64,000 nucleotides of DNA from Phalacrocorax aristotelis (taxonomy: Eukaryota; Chordata; Aves; Suliformes; Phalacrocoracidae), in the NCBI RefSeq assembly GCF_949628215.1, contig NC_134310.1:11483401-11547400 (forward strand), written 5' to 3'. Below are positions 1 through 11,709 of this stretch, piece after piece (the first letter of the stretch is position 1; every line of letters begins with the position of its first letter). The notes beneath the pieces are model-generated. The model ran no database searches and was not told where the DNA came from. It worked only from the letters and a program-made list of their open reading frames with translations. The position numbers were made by a program, and so were the translations under genes.

Positions 1-640
1 TGACCTAGCTGATGGTATTACAAATGAAACTGCACTACAAAGCTTTGCACGACTGCCTAGCACTTTGTGCTGTCTTCCTGGCTTAGCCTGAATATTTGCT
101 CACAGATAGTAGTTCTGGATGACAGATGGAGCCTGGAAACAAAGTGAATTCAGGTAGTCAGTTAAGCTGGGCTTGGACTGCATTCAAGCGGATTTTTTTT
201 TCCTTTCATGCATGAATGCAAACTCAGTAATGATAGTGGTATTGTGGTGAGTGAAGGATCTAGGAGAAGTAAACTTTACGTAAACTGATATACCTGAAAA
301 AATGAACAAGCATTTTGACACTTTTTGACATAGTGTTGGAGTACAGTATTGTTAGGGAGTTGCTTTGCTTAAAGCTGTTAATGAGCCGTCATCTGCTCTT
401 ACTGGTTTGAATTCTGTTCTGTTAAATGTCAGTAATATCAGTCAGGCTATAAATATTCATGTTCTTTCTCCTCCATCTTGCAAACTTTTTCTGATGAGCT
501 TTGGTTTTTTTTTTTTGCTTGGGTAAGAAATATGGTTGTGTTTTATCTGTTTTGCCTGTTTAAAAATACTCTTAAAATTACAAATGGAGCCTGTGCTTTC
601 TCCCCCTTCTCCAAGGGATTCAGCCAGGACAGCTGACCCA
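1..640. other. AT-rich unique DNA, no gene seen
   Basis: No open frame, exon-like block or recognisable repeat is visible. There are short T-runs only (for example near 509). It reads as ordinary intergenic or intronic bird DNA. Confidence 0.5.
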
Positions 641-965
641 AATTATAGAAGCATAGAATCATTTAGGTTGGAAAAGACCTTTAAAATCGAGTCCAACCAT
701 TAACCTAACACTGCCAAGACCACCACTAAACCATGTCCCTAAGCGCCACAGCTACATGTCTTTTAAATACCTCCAGGGATGGTGACTCAATCACTTCCCT
801 GGGCAGCCTGTTCCAATGCTTGATAACCCTTTTGGTGAAGAATTTTTTCCTAATATCCAATCTAAACCTCCCCTGGTGCACCTTGAGGCCATTTCTCTTG
901 TCCTATCGCTTGTTACCTGGGAAAAAAAAGACTGACACTTACCTCACTACAACCTCCTTTTATTG
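641..965 (-). repeat. CR1 LINE 3' fragment
   Basis: The plus strand carries the reverse complement of a CR1 3' end: it starts with the tail-like 'agaatcatttaggttggaa' and runs through the conserved CR1 segment encoding the end of the reverse transcriptase ORF. The copy is 5'-truncated, as is usual for CR1, and has no coding capacity. Its left edge marks the CR1 3' terminus. Confidence 0.85.
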
Positions 966-984
966 AGGAGGTGATATTCTAATT

Positions 985-1298
985 GATCAAAGAGTTATTC
1001 CATACCATATAATGTCATGCTTAGCAATAAAAGGAGCACGGGGGAGTTTTTTCAAGGCAGCCATTGCTTGGAGACTGATTAAGCATTGGTTTACTGGTGG
1101 TCAGTGGCTGCTTTTACATCACTTGTTTCTTTTTTTTCTTCCCTTCACTTATTAAACTGTAAACTGTCTTTATTTCAACCGATAGAGTTTTTAACTTGCT
1201 TTTGCTTTTCTGATTCTCTCCTCCATCCCCCTGGGGAGGGGAGTGAATGAGTGACTGGGTGAGGTCTTACCTGCCAGCTGGGGTCAACCCACCACACA
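985..1298 (+). repeat. ERVL-type LTR fragment (3' part)
   Basis: This resembles the 3' two thirds of the ERVL LTR at 52211-52784: a 'ccataccatataatgtcatg' block, a T-rich stretch with 'cttattaaactg', a 'ctcctccatccccctggggagggg' block and an end in 'ggtcaacccaccaca' like 'ggttaaaccacgaca'. The U3 start is missing. Probably a truncated or solo LTR. Confidence 0.7.
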
Positions 1299-1335
1299 TG
1301 GCCAAAAGGGAGACTCTTGTAATATGGATCTCCTT

Positions 1336-1412
1336 AAGGGGGGGGGGGGCGGGAGGGGCAGGGGAGGGGCAGGGGAGGACACGGACAGACGGACAGCAGG
1401 GCAGGGCAGGGG
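1336..1412 (+). repeat. G-rich low-complexity tract
   Basis: A run of about 12 G is followed by repeated GGGGCAGG and GGGCA units and then GACGGACAGCAGGGCAGGG. Several runs of three or more G lie within 80 bases, so a G-quadruplex on the plus strand is possible. The overlapping open frames are by-products of composition. Confidence 0.7.
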
Positions 1413-1420
1413 GAACATCT

Positions 1421-2514
1421 GGTGCATCACTCTCAACATTTGAGATTGACATTCCCTAACAAGAGTACCTTCACATAGAAATAGGTTGAGCTGCCTACCA
1501 ACTGATGTTAGATATGGGATCGATATCTAGACTGAAGGGAGGAATAGAGCACAACGAAGGGTTAAATAGTGTCACTAGATGTTACAGGAGTCCTCCAGTT
1601 CCTAGACTACTAACTCCAGTCTGAGTCTAGCCCAGCTTAGTAGTTTCTGGAAGTAGTAACTGCTTGTGACGTCTGTGCAGAGAGTTAAGAGACTTCATCC
1701 TGCAATGGCCACACAGGTGATCACATATGTAAAACCAAAACAACCCTCTAATAATTGCTTATTTCAACATTCATTGCTAGTCATGATGACTACTGAGAGA
1801 TTTTAGACCGAAGAACCTTCATATCCTTGGGGACAATCCTTCATACTAGAGTAGGCCAACATAAGGAAGTTTCTGCTTATACACTCTAGTAAGTGCCAAC
1901 TCTATGTATAAAGAGCTTTGTTACAAGCAAAACTTCTCGTGGACACTTCTAAAGAGTGATTGGGAATAGCAGTAGCTTTTCTACTTTCCCTGGGTTTGTC
2001 ACTCTCCCCAGTCTAAATCATGGGATTACTGATATCGCATGAGTTGGAACCTCCTTGAATGACACTAAAACATGTTCATACCCAATTAATGGACAGACAG
2101 GAATTCCGTACTTTAAAATCTAGCACTAAACTTGGAGACTCAGTAAATTATATCTCTGAGTCAGGAATAAAATTTAGCCTCATGCAAATTGTGCTCCTGC
2201 CCATAACTTTTTGTCAGTGCTGATGAATGACTTACAGTTGGTGTTTCAGAGGTTGAGTGCTGTGTCTCAATTACATGATTACTTAGATGTCAGAAACTGC
2301 TACTGGCAACATAAACTTATATTAAAGTGCAACCTATTTTAATATTACACCCCTTTCCATGGCATCTGAACAGACAGCAGTTCAGTTGAAGGAGGAAGGC
2401 TGTTTTTCAGACATGTCCTTTAAGAAAAAAGGGTCCTTTTAAGCAGAAAGGCATAAACAGGTGTCTTTGAGATAATTAATATGTCTGTTTTCCAGTGGCC
2501 TGTAGGAAAGAGAT
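1421..2514. other. Unique non-coding DNA
   Basis: No open frame of note, no repeat family recognised and no splice-bounded coding block seen. Confidence 0.45.
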
Positions 2515-2551
2515 TTAGAATCAGAGTCATAGAATGGTTTGAGTTGGAAGG
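2515..2551 (-). repeat. CR1 tail interrupted by ERV LTR
   Basis: The segment 'catagaatggtttgagttgg' is the reverse complement of a CR1 3' terminus. It is cut off at 2552 by the LTR of the adjacent ERV. The rest of this CR1 is not found right of 5460, so the site was rearranged after insertion. Confidence 0.65.
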
Positions 2552-3146
2552 TGTTGTCCGAAAAGTGGATTCATTGCCCAGTGTGCAATGAGTCAATAAT
2601 CACACACTCAGGAGAGACATTGCTAACTTATTTCAGGGTTGCGCAAGCCTGGGTGCTCAGTGGTTTTCCACAAATCAAGCACACCAAAGTCGACTACCTC
2701 ATATTTATACAATAAGTCCATACATATTCTGCCTATCTAATACATATTCATTCTAATCTGCGTAGGTTGCATAATGGCATTAGGTCACTCTTCTTGGCTC
2801 TGCTTCAGATTCTTCTGCGCATGCCTTCCTCTCTTCGGGGGCCTTTGGTGGTCTTTACAGATGAAGTAACCCTAACCCTTTTTATCCATATATATGGTCA
2901 TGTGTTACACAAGGACAATTTAAGGCTATTTTCTCTTGCCAACTCTCCTTAATTTTCTTCTAAAAGGAATGCTTGTCCTTGATTAAATGGTTAATCGCTG
3001 ATGGCCAAGATATCCTGTCCCTAAGCTTAGGTTAAATATTAAAACATGAAACAGTGCTTGATCAAAAAGAAAGGAGTCTAGATTCATGCTAATTAAACAT
3101 ATACAATATCTGTTCTTTCCAAGGGGCGGTTGTTCTCTTACAGTCA
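2552..3146 (-). repeat. 3' LTR of ERV A
   Basis: On the minus strand the LTR runs from TGACTGTAAG to GGACAACA, with TG/CA ends. It is preceded by the purine-rich tract AAAAAGTGGGGAGA (plus 3147-3160), the plus-strand primer site. Length is about 595 bp. The same terminal sequence recurs inverted at 5342-5460, which supports the outer boundary. Confidence 0.75.
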
Positions 3147-3191
3147 TCTCCCCACTTTTTGAGGCTTGAGGTGTCTTAACACCTCTAAGTC

Positions 3192-4033
3192 TCAAACCAT
3201 TCCTTTATATCTCCTCAGGGTACACTGAATAAGACAAGTGGTTATGATTATCAGTACAATTAATAAGATAATTACAAACAGTTGCTTTAGCCATCCTAAG
3301 TTGGAAAGCCATGAGGTTAACCAAGAAAGATCCAATCCTTCCCTTTCATAAGCTCCAGAGGCTAATTTTCTCAATTGTATTTTCTTTTCTCATAGCTGTG
3401 AATTATCTGAGAGATTGAAACAACACATTCCTTTAAATTCCTCACAACCATGATTGTGTCTTAACAATAAATAGTCAATAGCTGCCCGGTTTTCTAAGGT
3501 GGCTTCTTGGATTTGGGTCAATTCAATACCAATGACTGCCAAGGCCTGTGAAGTAAAATTTATGTCTTTTACCAGCACACAAACAATTCATTTTAGAATG
3601 TGGTAATTCATAGCTACCCAGGGTCCAGGGGTGAGAATGGCAGCTGCCATGATTTCACTTGGTCTATATAAAATGATTTGTGAATCACAGTCATTAGGTA
3701 GCTGATAAACATCTCTTCTTTTTCTCGATTCAAGTTGTAAATCTTTCTTATTTAAAAGTAAGGGGGCCAATCTTCCTGTAGAGCAAGGGCCTCCGGTTAT
3801 ATTTGCTGGAGTTCTAGGGGAGTGGGAACTCCTATCAGGCATGAACTATACATGTCTCCTGCTGAATTCCCAGATCCAATACAAAAGGAGAATCTATTGG
3901 TTACCTCTCGGGCTAGCAATTCCCATAGATTTTGACTTCTGTCCCATTGTCGTAGCATGATCTGTGAATCACTTTTTCCCATCCAAATTATCAGAACACC
4001 TACAACAATCAACCATTTCATTATTAGTTTCAC
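3192..4033 (-). pseudogene. env: ERV A env pseudogene
   Basis: This encodes a retroviral envelope relic in at least four frame-broken pieces. The first (4033-3797) starts with a hydrophobic signal-like segment and contains the short motif SCLIGVP. The second (3842-3588) contains a furin-like RKRR site followed by the fusion region. The third (3578-3390) has the immunosuppressive-type segment NRAAIDYLLL and the C-x6-CC motif (CEEFKGMCC). The last (3374-3192) has a strong membrane anchor (IILLIVLIIITTCLI) and a short basic tail. Compared with the Env at 35855, most of the central SU is missing. Frameshifts make it a pseudogene. The CX6CC form is typical of gamma-type or alpharetroviral TM subunits. 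Confidence 0.8.
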
Positions 4034-4385
4034 AAATAATTACCCAATATCATATAAAACTATTTTCCCTGGATACAATCTTATTCAAATAATTCAATAC
4101 TGGATACGATTTAGCGCTAATTTCAAGAGTTCCTTTGGTGTGGAAGTCTACGGAGGTGCTCCAGTGGGCTAGCTTTTTCTTGCGTTCACAATGTTATTCT
4201 GATGTTAAGTAATGCCAAGGACAAAACCTCAGTCCATTTCATCCGGGTTTCTTGACATAACTTTCTAATTTGTTGTTTAATTGTTTGATTCATCCTTTCC
4301 ACTTTCCCACTAGATTGTGGTCTCCACAGAGTGCGTAAATTGCATTTGATCTGCAAAAATTTTGAAACTTCTCAGATAATTTCTG

Positions 4386-5341
4386 CTACAAAATGTCTGA
4401 TGAATATCCCTCAGGGACTCCAAATATGGGTATTATTTCTTTTAAAAGCACTTTTACTACCTCTTTGGCTTTGTTGGTGCGACATAGGAAAGTCTCTGGA
4501 CAGCCTGAAAAGGTATCAACAGTTACCAATAAATACTTATACCCTTTACACTTCAGTAAGTCTGAAAAATCCATTTGCCAATAACTCCCAGGTACAGAGC
4601 CTCTTTTTACCTCTCCTGGTAAGGGTCTCTTTTGACTTTTTGGATTATTCCTTAAACAAATCTCATATCCCTTTGTAATACCTTTGGCAATTTTTAGCAT
4701 ATTAATGCCTACTGCATATGTTTTTGTCATTTCTACTAATGCTTCAGTTCCCATATGAGTGGTACCATGTGTTTTTTTTCATAATTTCTCTCATTATTTG
4801 AGGAATAACTACACATTGTCCATCTGGAGTTTTCCATCATCCTTCAGAGGTCTTGATACAATTTAGAAACTCAGCCAGTTTATTTTCCTTCTCTGAATAT
4901 TCAGGAACACTAATATCAAAAGTTCTTTCAGGGGCTAAGGCCACTCTCCTTATAAATGTGCATGTATTACCCCAAACACATATTTTGAGTCTGTATAGAT
5001 GTTAGCTCGCTTTCCTTCCGATATTTCCTTCCGATATTTCCAAGTCTTGAATCAATGCAATTAATTCAGCAGATCACCAGATATGTCACATTCATCTGAA
5101 CAACTTGTGCCTTTTTCCTTGACACTCTCTGTCCTGCTAGTCCCCAAAAGTACAATAAGCTTATGGTTGCTTTTTGCATTCCTCAGCTGTGTCTGCCCCC
5201 AACAGTATATCAGCCACATACTGTAATAAGGTAATATTACTTCCTTTACATTGCCATTGCTGCAACTCTTTTGAAATTACGTTACCAAAAATCATGGGAC
5301 TGTCCTTGAATCCCTGTGCTAGTCCTTGTGCTCGATTTATA
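4386..5341 (-). pseudogene. pol: ERV A pol pseudogene (RT and integrase pieces)
   Basis: The clearest part is integrase at 4754-4386. It reads WQMDFSDLLKC for the first catalytic Asp and a YLLVTVDTFSG block. The second Asp region is degraded (PEGYSSDIL where a DNG is expected). Near 5330-5200 is an RT palm fragment with QGFKDSPMIFG and, at the catalytic box, YVAD instead of YVDD. RNase H between them is only weakly visible. Multiple stops and frameshifts are present. RT joins directly to inverted LTR sequence at about 5341, so the 5' half of the provirus was lost. Confidence 0.75.
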
Positions 5342-5460
5342 GAAAACCACTGAGTACCTAGGCTTATAAAACCCTGAAATAAATTAGCAATTTATCACCT
5401 GAGTGTGTGATTATTGAATCATTGCACACCGGGTGACAAATCCACTTTTTGGACAACAGC
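5342..5460 (+). repeat. Inverted LTR scrap of ERV A
   Basis: Read on the minus strand from 5460 it matches the plus strand from 2552 (TGTTGTCC, then 'caataatcacacactcag', then 'ctcagtggttttc'). It is therefore the terminal 119 bp of the same LTR facing the other way, making an inverted repeat around ERV A. A simple provirus would have a direct repeat here. Confidence 0.75.
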
Positions 5461-5755
5461 ATGGACCATGGGATATGTTTGGAGCCATCAGATGGTTGAT
5501 TCCAGCATTGACAGCACATGGCGATTGCCTTTTTGGGTTTGTGGGAGTGTGATATAATCAGTCCGCCAGGCCTCTCCATATTTATATTTCAGCCATTGTC
5601 CTCCATACCAGAGAGACGTTACCCGCTTGGCTTGCTTGATTACAGCGCATACCTCACATTCATAGATAGCCTGCACAAGAGCGTCCATGGTGAAGTCCAC
5701 CCCTCGATCACGAGCCCATCTGTGTGTTGCATCTCTCCCTTGATGGCCTGAGGTG
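5461..5755 (-). pseudogene. ERVL integrase fragment
   Basis: The minus strand encodes the ERVL integrase zinc-binding and core start (ECEVCAVIKQAKRV, WLKYKYGEAWRTDYITLP), closely matching 7235-7474 in the neighbouring ERVL. It ends at 5755 exactly where the intact sequence would continue from 'gaggtg', and the ERVL LTR begins there with TGTCGTGG. The two share GTGTC at the junction, which suggests a recombination or microhomology join rather than a clean insertion. Confidence 0.75.
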
Positions 5756-6228
5756 TGTCGTGGTTTAGCCGGCAGCTCAGCCCCACACAGTCACTCACTC
5801 ACTCCCCCACCGGTAGATGGGGGAGAGAATCAGAAGGGTAACGCTCGTGGGTTGGGATAAGAACAGTTTAATAATTAAAATTAAAAGAAACAACTATAGA
5901 AATGCAATGTAAAGGAGAACAACGAGAGGCGCAAAACCCCGGGGGAGGGGGGAGGGGAACGAACTGCCGAAACAAACCGCACGTAACGCAGCCGCCCACC
6001 GACCCGACGCTGCGCCGCTCCGAGCCGCAAACTGCCCCCCCTTAATATACTGGTCATGAATTCACATGGTATGGAATGAACATGCCGTTGGCCAGTCGGG
6101 GTCAGCCGCCCCCACCACGGCCCTGCCCCTCCCAACCCCCCCCCGATGCGGCAGAGAGTGGGAAGCTGGAAAGGTAGCTGACCCCCACAGTGAGGAGAAT
6201 TAACCCCTTCTCAGCCAAAACCAGCACA
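5756..6228 (-). repeat. 3' LTR of ERVL 1
   Basis: Plus strand TGTCGTGGTTTAGCC to AACCAGCACA, about 473 bp, closely matching 11710-12190. On the minus strand it is preceded at plus 6229-6244 by the purine tract AAGGGGTGGAGAA. The reverse-complement poly(A) signal region (tttaataattaaaattaaaa) lies near 5868-5887. Confidence 0.9.
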
Positions 6229-6632
6229 TTCTCCACCCCTTATTCCATACCATTTACACCATGCCCAGGTCCCATATGATGCAATACAACCATACCAACC
6301 ACCACCCCTCCCCTTCCCATCCTTTAACATAATACACAGACATCATTCCCTTAGTTCATGGACCTTCCCTGTTAAATGTCCATTAAAATGTCCATTGAAT
6401 TCACCCAGTCCATGACTCTGGGCTGCATCTGTCGTATCAGTCTTTCCGGGTGGGAGAGATGGTGTGTGGCGTTGGGTTGCTGCATACCGAGTCAGTCATC
6501 GTTCCATCACTGCTGCACGGCTTGTTTCATAGTTGATCTTCCGTGGGTTGGGAGGCTCGTACTCTGATATCATTGATACAACACAGAGGTGACACACAAT
6601 ATTACACAGCAGTTCACATTGTGCCATTCAGT

Positions 6633-9620
6633 TCATTGACTGTTTTCGCCCAAAATCAAATCCCCTTGAGGCACACATCGGATTTCTCCATCTTCCCACA
6701 TCACCCACCAAGTGCACCCAGGTCCTCGAGCAAAAGCAATCCCACGAATGGGTTTGCCTTTGCCGGAGGCAGGAAGAACCCAGACTGTTTTGCCCAGCAT
6801 ACTTTTTGCGTGCACTACAGGGACTCTATCCCCTTCCACAGTATGTAGGATTTCTGACTGGGCAGGGCCAGCTCAGTTGGCAGATCCCCTCGTGTTGACT
6901 AACCACGTGGCTTTTGCTAAATGTGTATCCCAGTGCTTGAATGTTCCACCCCCCATTGCTCTCAGTGGAGTTTTTAACAGTCCATTGTACCGTCCAATTT
7001 TCCCAGAGGCTGGTGCGTGATAGGGGATGTGATACACCCACTCAATGCCATGCTCTCTGGCCCAGGTATCTATGAGGCTATTTTGGAAATGAGTACCACT
7101 GTCTGACTCAATTCTCTCTGGGGTGCCATGTCGCCACAGGACTTGTTTCTAAAGACTCAGGATAGTGTTCCGGGCAGTGGCGTGGGGGACAGGATATGTT
7201 TCCAGCCAGCCAGCAGTTGTTTCTACAATTGTAAGGACATAATGCTTGCCTTGGAGGGTTTGTGGGAGTGTGATATAGTCAATTTGCCAGGCCTCCCCAT
7301 ATTTATATTTCAGCCATCGTCCCCCATACCACAGAGGCTTTACCCGCTTCGCTTGCTTGATTGCAGCGCATGTGTCACATTCGTGGATAACCTGTGCAAT
7401 AGCGTCCATGGTCAAGTCCACCCCTCGATCACGAGCCCACCTGTATGTTGCATCTCTCCCTTGATGGCCTGAGGTGTCATGGGCCCATCGAGCTAGAAAT
7501 AGTTCACCCTTATGTTGCCAGTCCAGATCCACCTCAGCCACTTCACTCTTGGCAGCCTGATCCACCTGCTGGTTGTTCCGATGTTCTTCAGTGGCCCAAC
7601 TCTTGGGGATGTGAGCATCCACATGCCGTACCTTTACAACCAGGTTCTCTACCCGGGCAGAAATATCTTGCCACAATGTGACAGCCCAGATGGGTTTGCC
7701 TCTGCGCTGCCAGTTGCTTTGCTTCCATTGCTGCAGCCAGCCCCACAAGGCATTTGCCACCATCCAGGAGTCAGTACAGAGATAGAGCACTGGCCACTTT
7801 TCCCATTCAGCAATGTCTAAGGCCAGCTGGATGGCCTTTACCTCTGCAAACTGGCTCGATTCACCTTCTCCTTCAGCAGTTTCTGCTACTTGTCGTGTAG
7901 GACTCCATACAGCAGCCTTCCATCGCCGATGCTTTCCCACAAGGCGACAGGACCCATCAGTGGACAAGGCATATTGCTTCTCATCTTCTGGCAGTTTGTT
8001 ATACAGTGGGGCTTCTTCAGCACGTGTCACCTCCTTTTCTGGTGATAATCCAAAATCTTTGCCTTCTGGCCAGTCCATAATCACTTCCAAGATTCCTGGG
8101 CGACTGGGGTTTCCTACTCGAGCCCGCTGGGTGATCAGTGCAACCCATTTACTCCACGTAGCATCAGTTGCATGCGGTGCAGAGGGGATGTTTCCTTTCA
8201 ACATCCAGCCCAGCACTGGCAGTCGGGGTGCCAGGAGCAACTGTGCTTCAGTACCAACCACTTCTGAAGCAGCTCGAACCCCTTCATATGCTGCCAATAT
8301 CTCTTTTTCAGTTGGAGTATAGCGGGCTTCGGACCCTCTGTATCCCCGACTCCAAAACCCTAGGGGTCGACCCCGGGTCTCCCCATGTGCTTTTTGCCAG
8401 AGGCTCCAGGTAGAGCCGTTATCCCCGGCTGCAGTGTAGAGCACATTTTTTACATCTTGTCCTGCCCGGACTGGCCCAAGGGCTACTGCATGAATTATCT
8501 CCTGTTTAATCTGTTCAAAGGCCTGTTGTTGCTCAGGGCCCCATTTGAAATCATTCTTTTTCCGGGTCACGTGATAGAGAGGGCTTACGATCATACTGTA
8601 ATTTGGAATATGCATTCTCCAAAAACCCACAACACCCAAGAAAGCTTGTGTTTCCTTTTTGCTACTTGTTGGAAACATGGCTGCTATTTTGTTGATCACA
8701 TCCATGGGGATCTGACAACGTCTGACTTGCCATTTGATTCCTAAGAACTGGATTTCTCGTGCGGGTCCCTTCACCTTCCTTTGTTTTATGGCAAAACCAG
8801 CTTTCAGAAGGATTTGGACTATTTTCTCTCCTTTCTCAAAAACTTCTTCTGCTGTGTTGCCCCACACAATGATGTCATCAATGCATTGAAGGTGTTCCGG
8901 AGCTTCCCCCTGTTCCAGTGCAGTCTAAATCAGTCCATGGCAAATGGTAGGACTGTGTTTCCACCCCTGGGGCAGTCGATTCCAGGTGTACTGGACACCC
9001 CGCCAAGTGAAAGCAAACTGTGGCCTGCACTCTGCTGCCAGAGGGATGGAGAAGAATGCATTAGCGATATCAATTGTGGCATACCACTTGGCTGCCTTTG
9101 ACTCCAGTTCGTATTGAAGTTCCAGCATGTCTGGCACAGCAGCACTCAACAGTGGAGTGACTTCATTCAGGCTACGATAGTCTACTGTTAGTCTCCACTC
9201 TCCATTAGACTTCCGCACTGGCCATATCGGACTGTTAAAGGGTGAATGGCTCTTACTGATGACTCCTTGGCTCCTCAGTTGATGAATGAGCTCATGGATG
9301 GGAATCAGCGAGTCTCTGTTGGTGCAATACTGCTGCCTGTGCACTGCTGTGGTGGCGATTGGCACCTGTTGTTCTTTAACCCTCAGCAACCCCACAGCAG
9401 AAGGGTCCTTCGAGAGGCCAGGCAAGGTGGACAGCTGTTTACTTTCCTCCATCTCCAAGGCAGCTACACCAAAAGCCCACCTGTACCCTTTTGGGTCCTT
9501 GAAATACCCTCTCCTGAGGTAGTCTATGCCAAGGATGCACGGAGCCTCTGGGCCAGTCACAATGGGTTGCTTCTGCCACTCATTCCCGGTTAGGCTCACC
9601 TTGGCCTCCAATACAGTTAG
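6633..9620 (-). pseudogene. pol: ERVL 1 pol (protease, RT, RNase H, integrase), broken
   Basis: Reading right to left, 9611-8925 holds a protease end (ILGIDYLRRGYF) and RT fingers/palm (FNSPIWPVRKSNGEWRLTVD, LPQGWKHSP). A frameshift near 8925-8867 falls around the RT catalytic box, which reads CIDD instead of the usual YxDD. A long frame of 572 codons (8867-7149) covers RT thumb, RNase H (LSTDGSCRL, AEVKAIQLAL, CTDSWMV, VDQAAK) and the integrase HHCC and core start (HECDTCAAIKQ, AWQIDYITLP). It stops early at 7149. Integrase core and C-terminal pieces continue in 7041-6826 and 6839-6633 (VWVLPASGKGKPI, GCTWWVMWEDGE). The enzyme is inactive but recognisable end to end. Confidence 0.88.
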
Positions 9621-9853
9621 CTCTTAGAATCCCCTTGTCACTCCAGCGATACTGATGGGTTCTGCCCCTATATGGTTTCGTGGGATTAGGGTGCACCGGT
9701 GTCCACTAAAGCTTTATACTCCTGTGGGTCAGATGTGCCAGGCCATCGGATCCACACAGTCCAGTAAACCGGGTTGTTCCTTTCCTCCACCTGGCTGGAG
9801 GCAGGGCCCCTCTAGTGCCAGTAATGGCATTAACAACTCACTTCCTGTAGATG

Positions 9854-11644
9854 TCAATCAAGAGTCTCTCTATTAAGCTCAGAAATAAAATCAGCACTTC
9901 TAGTTCTCTTTCTGGGGAACTGCCCACTGGAAACTGGAGCAGCAGCTTTCTTGGAAGAGCCTCCCTGAGTGACTGTTCTTCCTTGCAGCTCACGTATCCG
10001 TGCATCTAGGGTCAGGGTAGATTTTCCATCCCATCTCCTCATGTCCTCTCCGTGGTCACACAGGTAAAACCATAGGGTGGCCCATGGTGTGTATCCTCTC
10101 TCTTGAGGAAAGGGACGCTTACTTCTAACAGCTGAGCTACTGGACTGTACAGGTGAGAGGTAGGACATATCTTCTTTGTGTTGCCTGAACAACCAGGACA
10201 CATTCTCCAGAGCTGAGATGAGGGAGGAAGAAATATTTTCTTTATTATCCCCGATTTTATCAATCACATCCCCCACCACTGGTGCCTCTTCATCATTCCA
10301 GTACATTACTGCCAATGAGTTTGCATGCGAAGATGGTGCTCTCTGTACAAACTTGTGCCATGTTGTTTGTGTGCACTGGGCATCATCTGGATCTTTGGGT
10401 GGCTGTTCACTATCCAGGTCACCATAAGTCAGGCACGGCTAATTCCCTGAGGTAATGGATACCTTTCTCCATGGTTGTCCATTTTCCTGGGTGATGTATA
10501 TTATCTTCCTTGAAGGGATACCTTTCTGCCACACCAGACAGGAATCACCTCCAGAGGCTGAGGGCTTGTGCCCTTTTTCCAATGGCTTTGTTAATGCCCC
10601 CTTCCCCAGAAAAGGATCCCAGTTGTTTGGCTTCCTTCCCCTCTAGTTCCAGGCTACTGGCCCCATTATCCCAGCATCAGAGCAGCCAGGTGACAATGTG
10701 CTCACCTGAACGACGGCTGAAATCTTTTTGCATATCTCGCGACTCGCTCAAGGACAGGGATCGGGTGGTCTCTATTTCATTTATGACGACTTCCTCCGCT
10801 CCTTGTCACGGCCCTGCTTTTTCATCATCCCGTTCTAAACAAGTTGACATCTGCTTCCAATATTTCATCTTGTGTATGGGGGCAACTGATACTGGCACGG
10901 GTTGATTCTCTGAGCCAGCTCCAGTACTTGTCATGGGGGTTTGAGTGGCCACAGTACCTCTCACTTTGCCTTTCAATCCAGAGACATTCTCTTCCCCTTG
11001 GGGGCACTGAATACTGTTGAGCAGGGCTCGGTATACATGGGCCAGGCCCCAGCACGTTGCAGTTATCTGTGTCTCTCTGGAGTTCCCAGCGTAACAACAT
11101 ACTTTCTCCAAATATTCTACTAGTTTTTCAGGATTCTGCACTTGTTCGGGGGTGAAACTCCAAAACACTGGGGGTGCCCACTGCCCAAGGTATTTGCCTA
11201 TGCTATCCCACATGCCCTGCCACACATAATTATCAAGCCTCAGGGCAGATTTCTGGGTGATATTCTTAAGTTGCTTAGTCAAAACCAAAACAACATGCCC
11301 AAAAACTAACAATAAGTGCACCTTAACCACCCAAGGATGTTCAGGATACAAAAAGGTTGTTGTAACAAAGGCACAGACATCATAGAACAAAGTTGCAAAG
11401 TACTATTCTGTACTTCCTCCATATAAAATCTCTCAGAGGAGGAGGTATAATTGCTAATTACCTCAACAAGGTGGTATCCAAAGTACAGTAACGGTTTCAG
11501 CAAAAACCCCAAATACCAGATAAAGCTGAAAACAAGTGTTTGTATAACAAATCTCTTAGGCAAAATGTTACTAATCACAGGAGAACACAGCAGACTAAAC
11601 AAACCAACACTAATCTGTAACACCATCTGCAAAAAGGACAACAT
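9854..11644 (-). pseudogene. gag: ERVL 1 gag with hydrophobic N-terminus, broken
   Basis: The first plausible ATG (11644-11642) begins a hydrophobic stretch containing FVIQTLVFSF, YLGFLLKPLLYF and the motif SNYTSSSERF. A frameshift near 11390 moves the reading into the frame 11390-10806, which carries a third hydrophobic segment (WVVKVHLLLVFGHVVLVL) and then typical ERVL Gag matrix/capsid sequence (WAPPVFWSFTPEQVQNP). A further piece at 10315-9854 is the Gag C-terminal region. The same hydrophobic start is found in the ERVL copy at 59139, so it is a family trait and not a local accident. Gag is the structural polyprotein; the membrane segments could replace or supplement myristoyl-type targeting (inference). 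Confidence 0.75.
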
Positions 11645-11684
11645 GGTGCTGTGACCAGCAGCTATTGTTATCTCCAACCCTTGA

Positions 11685-11702
11685 GCCCCACGTTGGGCAC
11701 CA
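11685..11702 (-). promoter_or_regulatory. Primer binding site of ERVL 1 (tRNA-Lys1,2-like)
   Basis: On the minus strand the site reads TGGTGCCCAACGTGGGGC, one base from the Lys1,2-type site TGGCGCCCAACGTGGGGC. It lies 7 bases from the LTR end, a longer gap than the usual 1-3. Confidence 0.75.
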
Positions 11703-11709
11703 AAAAGAC

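Larger units (their letters stand above)
2552..5460 (-). mobile_element. Degraded endogenous retrovirus (ERV A), minus strand
   Basis: In minus-strand order it carries an RT fragment (about 5340-5200), integrase (about 4755-4386), env (4033-3192), a purine-rich tract and a 3' LTR (3146-2552). Gag, protease, most of RT and the proper 5' LTR are absent. In their place is a 119-bp scrap of the same LTR in the opposite orientation (5342-5460). The pol and env style resembles gamma-/ERV1-like or ALV-type Env lineages. It is old and cannot encode functional proteins. Confidence 0.8.

Noticed and set aside
1247-1459. Gly/Arg-rich open frame at the G-tract
   Set aside because: Produced by GGGGCAGG repeats.
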